This document shows positions 4,582 to 5,218 of a stretch of 5,218 nt of DNA, piece by piece. The stretch is from an uncultured Clostridia bacterium. Lineage in GTDB: Bacteria; Bacillota; Clostridia; Oscillospirales; Oscillospiraceae. The position numbers and the translations under genes were made by a program. Every line of letters begins with the position of its first letter. The stretch's first letter is position 1. A model generated the notes under the pieces. It did no database searches and was not told where the DNA came from. It worked only from the letters and a program-made list of their open reading frames with translations. The stretch covers positions 1 through 5,218 of the forward strand of contig CALERM010000065.1 of NCBI GenBank assembly GCA_937907715.1, given 5' to 3'.

Positions 4582-5218
4582 TCAGCCGAAGCAGCGCGGA
4601 CAGGGCTTGTAGCCGTTTGCCTCGGCGAGCTTGCGGCTGTATGCCCAGAAGCTGGTCTGCGCGAAGTCGTCGCAGCCGTACTTGTGGTACAGCCCGCTGC
4701 CGTCGTTCTCGACGAACACGACATAGGAGTCCATGAATCTGGATTTGGTCAGGAACAGGCGGTTGGACGAGGCAAGCTCCTCGTTGGTGGCGGTGAGCGT
4801 TTCGACCGATTGCTCGAGCGCCTCATTTTCCTGTTGAAGCGCTTCGTTTTCCTGCGTCACACGCTCCAGCTCCGCCTGCTGCGTGGTCATGTCGTACTGC
4901 GTCTGGCTGACGGTGCTTTGCGCGGAGGAAAAGCTTCTTTGCAGCTGTTCGATGGTCTGCGCCTGCTGCGACAGCTCGTCCTTCGCGTCGAGCAGATCCT
5001 GCTGCGCGTCGCTGAGCGACTGCTCCAGAACGGCAAGATGCTGCTCGCGCTCTTCCAGATCCGACTCGCGCAGCCGCAGCGACACCCGCTGCGAGGCGCT
5101 GTTTGCAATCAGATAAATGCTCAAACCCAGGCTCAGAAGCGTAAAGATGCACAAAACCGCAATCACAACGCCATGTCCCGTCCGGCGCTTCGGCGGCGCG
5201 GGCTGCACCGGCTGCGGC
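4582..5218 (-). CDS. Membrane-anchored coiled-coil protein with a C-terminal Cys3His putative zinc site (N-terminus outside the window)
   Basis: I do not recognise a named family. The frame is open to the window edge. The first possible start inside is GTG at 5208, without a visible ribosome binding site, and the preceding codons (P-Q-P-V) continue a proline-rich tract, so the gene very likely begins upstream. Numbered from that GTG, the layout is: a short basic, proline-rich cytoplasmic tail; one transmembrane helix (about 13-35); a long Gln/Glu-rich coiled coil (about 41-150, including NEALQQENEALEQ); then a compact C-terminal domain (about 160-208). That domain carries YHKYGC and ends in GYKPCPRCFG. 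H175, C179, C203 and C206 could bind one metal ion, in the pattern YH-x3-C ... A-x2-xGY-x-PC-x2-C seen in small Ada-like zinc domains. It is predicted to face outside the cell. Function is unknown. Confidence 0.85.
   Translation of the reverse strand, partial: PQPVQPAPPKRRTGHGVVIAVLCIFTLLSLGLSIYLIANSASQRVSLRLRESDLEEREQHLAVLEQSLSDAQQDLLDAKDELSQQAQTIEQLQRSFSSAQSTVSQTQYDMTTQQAELERVTQENEALQQENEALEQSVETLTATNEELASSNRLFLTKSRFMDSYVVFVENDGSGLYHKYGCDDFAQTSFWAYSRKLAEANGYKPCPRCFG

Noticed and set aside
4522..4584. Possible readthrough of the TGA at 4584-4582, adding 19 codons that contain a C-x2-C (CRIC) before the next TGA
   Set aside because: The zinc-type C-x2-C at the normal C-terminus is already complete, no stop-codon readthrough or selenocysteine element is seen, and short GC-rich stretches give such motifs by chance.

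Overview
The window looks like chromosomal DNA from a moderately high-GC member of the Firmicutes. The class Clostridia, perhaps an Oscillospiraceae/Ruminococcaceae-type gut anaerobe, is my best guess. The reasons are strong GGAGG-type ribosome binding sites, a T-box leader on an aminoacyl-tRNA synthetase gene, a preQ1-type riboswitch before a QueT transporter gene, and the neighbouring lspA and RluD-like genes familiar from Firmicutes. The taxonomic call is inference from gene content; no 16S or other marker is present.

Left part (1-1002). The 5' end of ileS runs leftwards out of the window. It is preceded by a complete T-box leader (about 547-292), with an AUC specifier, the TGGTACC tRNA-acceptor bulge and an intrinsic terminator, and by a near-consensus promoter. 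Fifty-odd bases away a second, divergent promoter (636-664) drives a long leader of about 330 nt for queT. This leader holds a 5' hairpin (672-705), a preQ1-I-like aptamer (715-753), a 162-bp imperfect palindrome (752-913) that starts exactly at the aptamer's 3' edge, and an intrinsic terminator (950-976) just before the gene. So about 750 bases without a protein gene are almost entirely RNA-based regulation.

Middle part (1003-3000). queT (queuosine-precursor ECF transporter S component) is followed by a second promoter and the translationally coupled pair lspA (lipoprotein signal peptidase) and an RluD/YlyB-type 23S rRNA pseudouridine synthase. The pair ends in a perfect 15-bp stem terminator that can also serve the opposing genes. 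tRNA charging (IleS), tRNA modification (QueT) and rRNA modification (RluD-like) give the region a translation flavour.

Right part (3001-5218). Three genes run leftwards: a membrane-anchored coiled-coil protein with a C-terminal Cys3His putative zinc site (its N-terminus lies beyond the window), an AEC-family transporter, and a Nudix hydrolase. The last two are 18 bp apart and probably cotranscribed.

The most interesting point is the queT leader. The palindrome appears to be inserted between the riboswitch aptamer and its terminator, and removing it on paper restores a canonical-looking aptamer tail. Its arms differ mostly in ways that keep G-U pairing in the queT-sense RNA.
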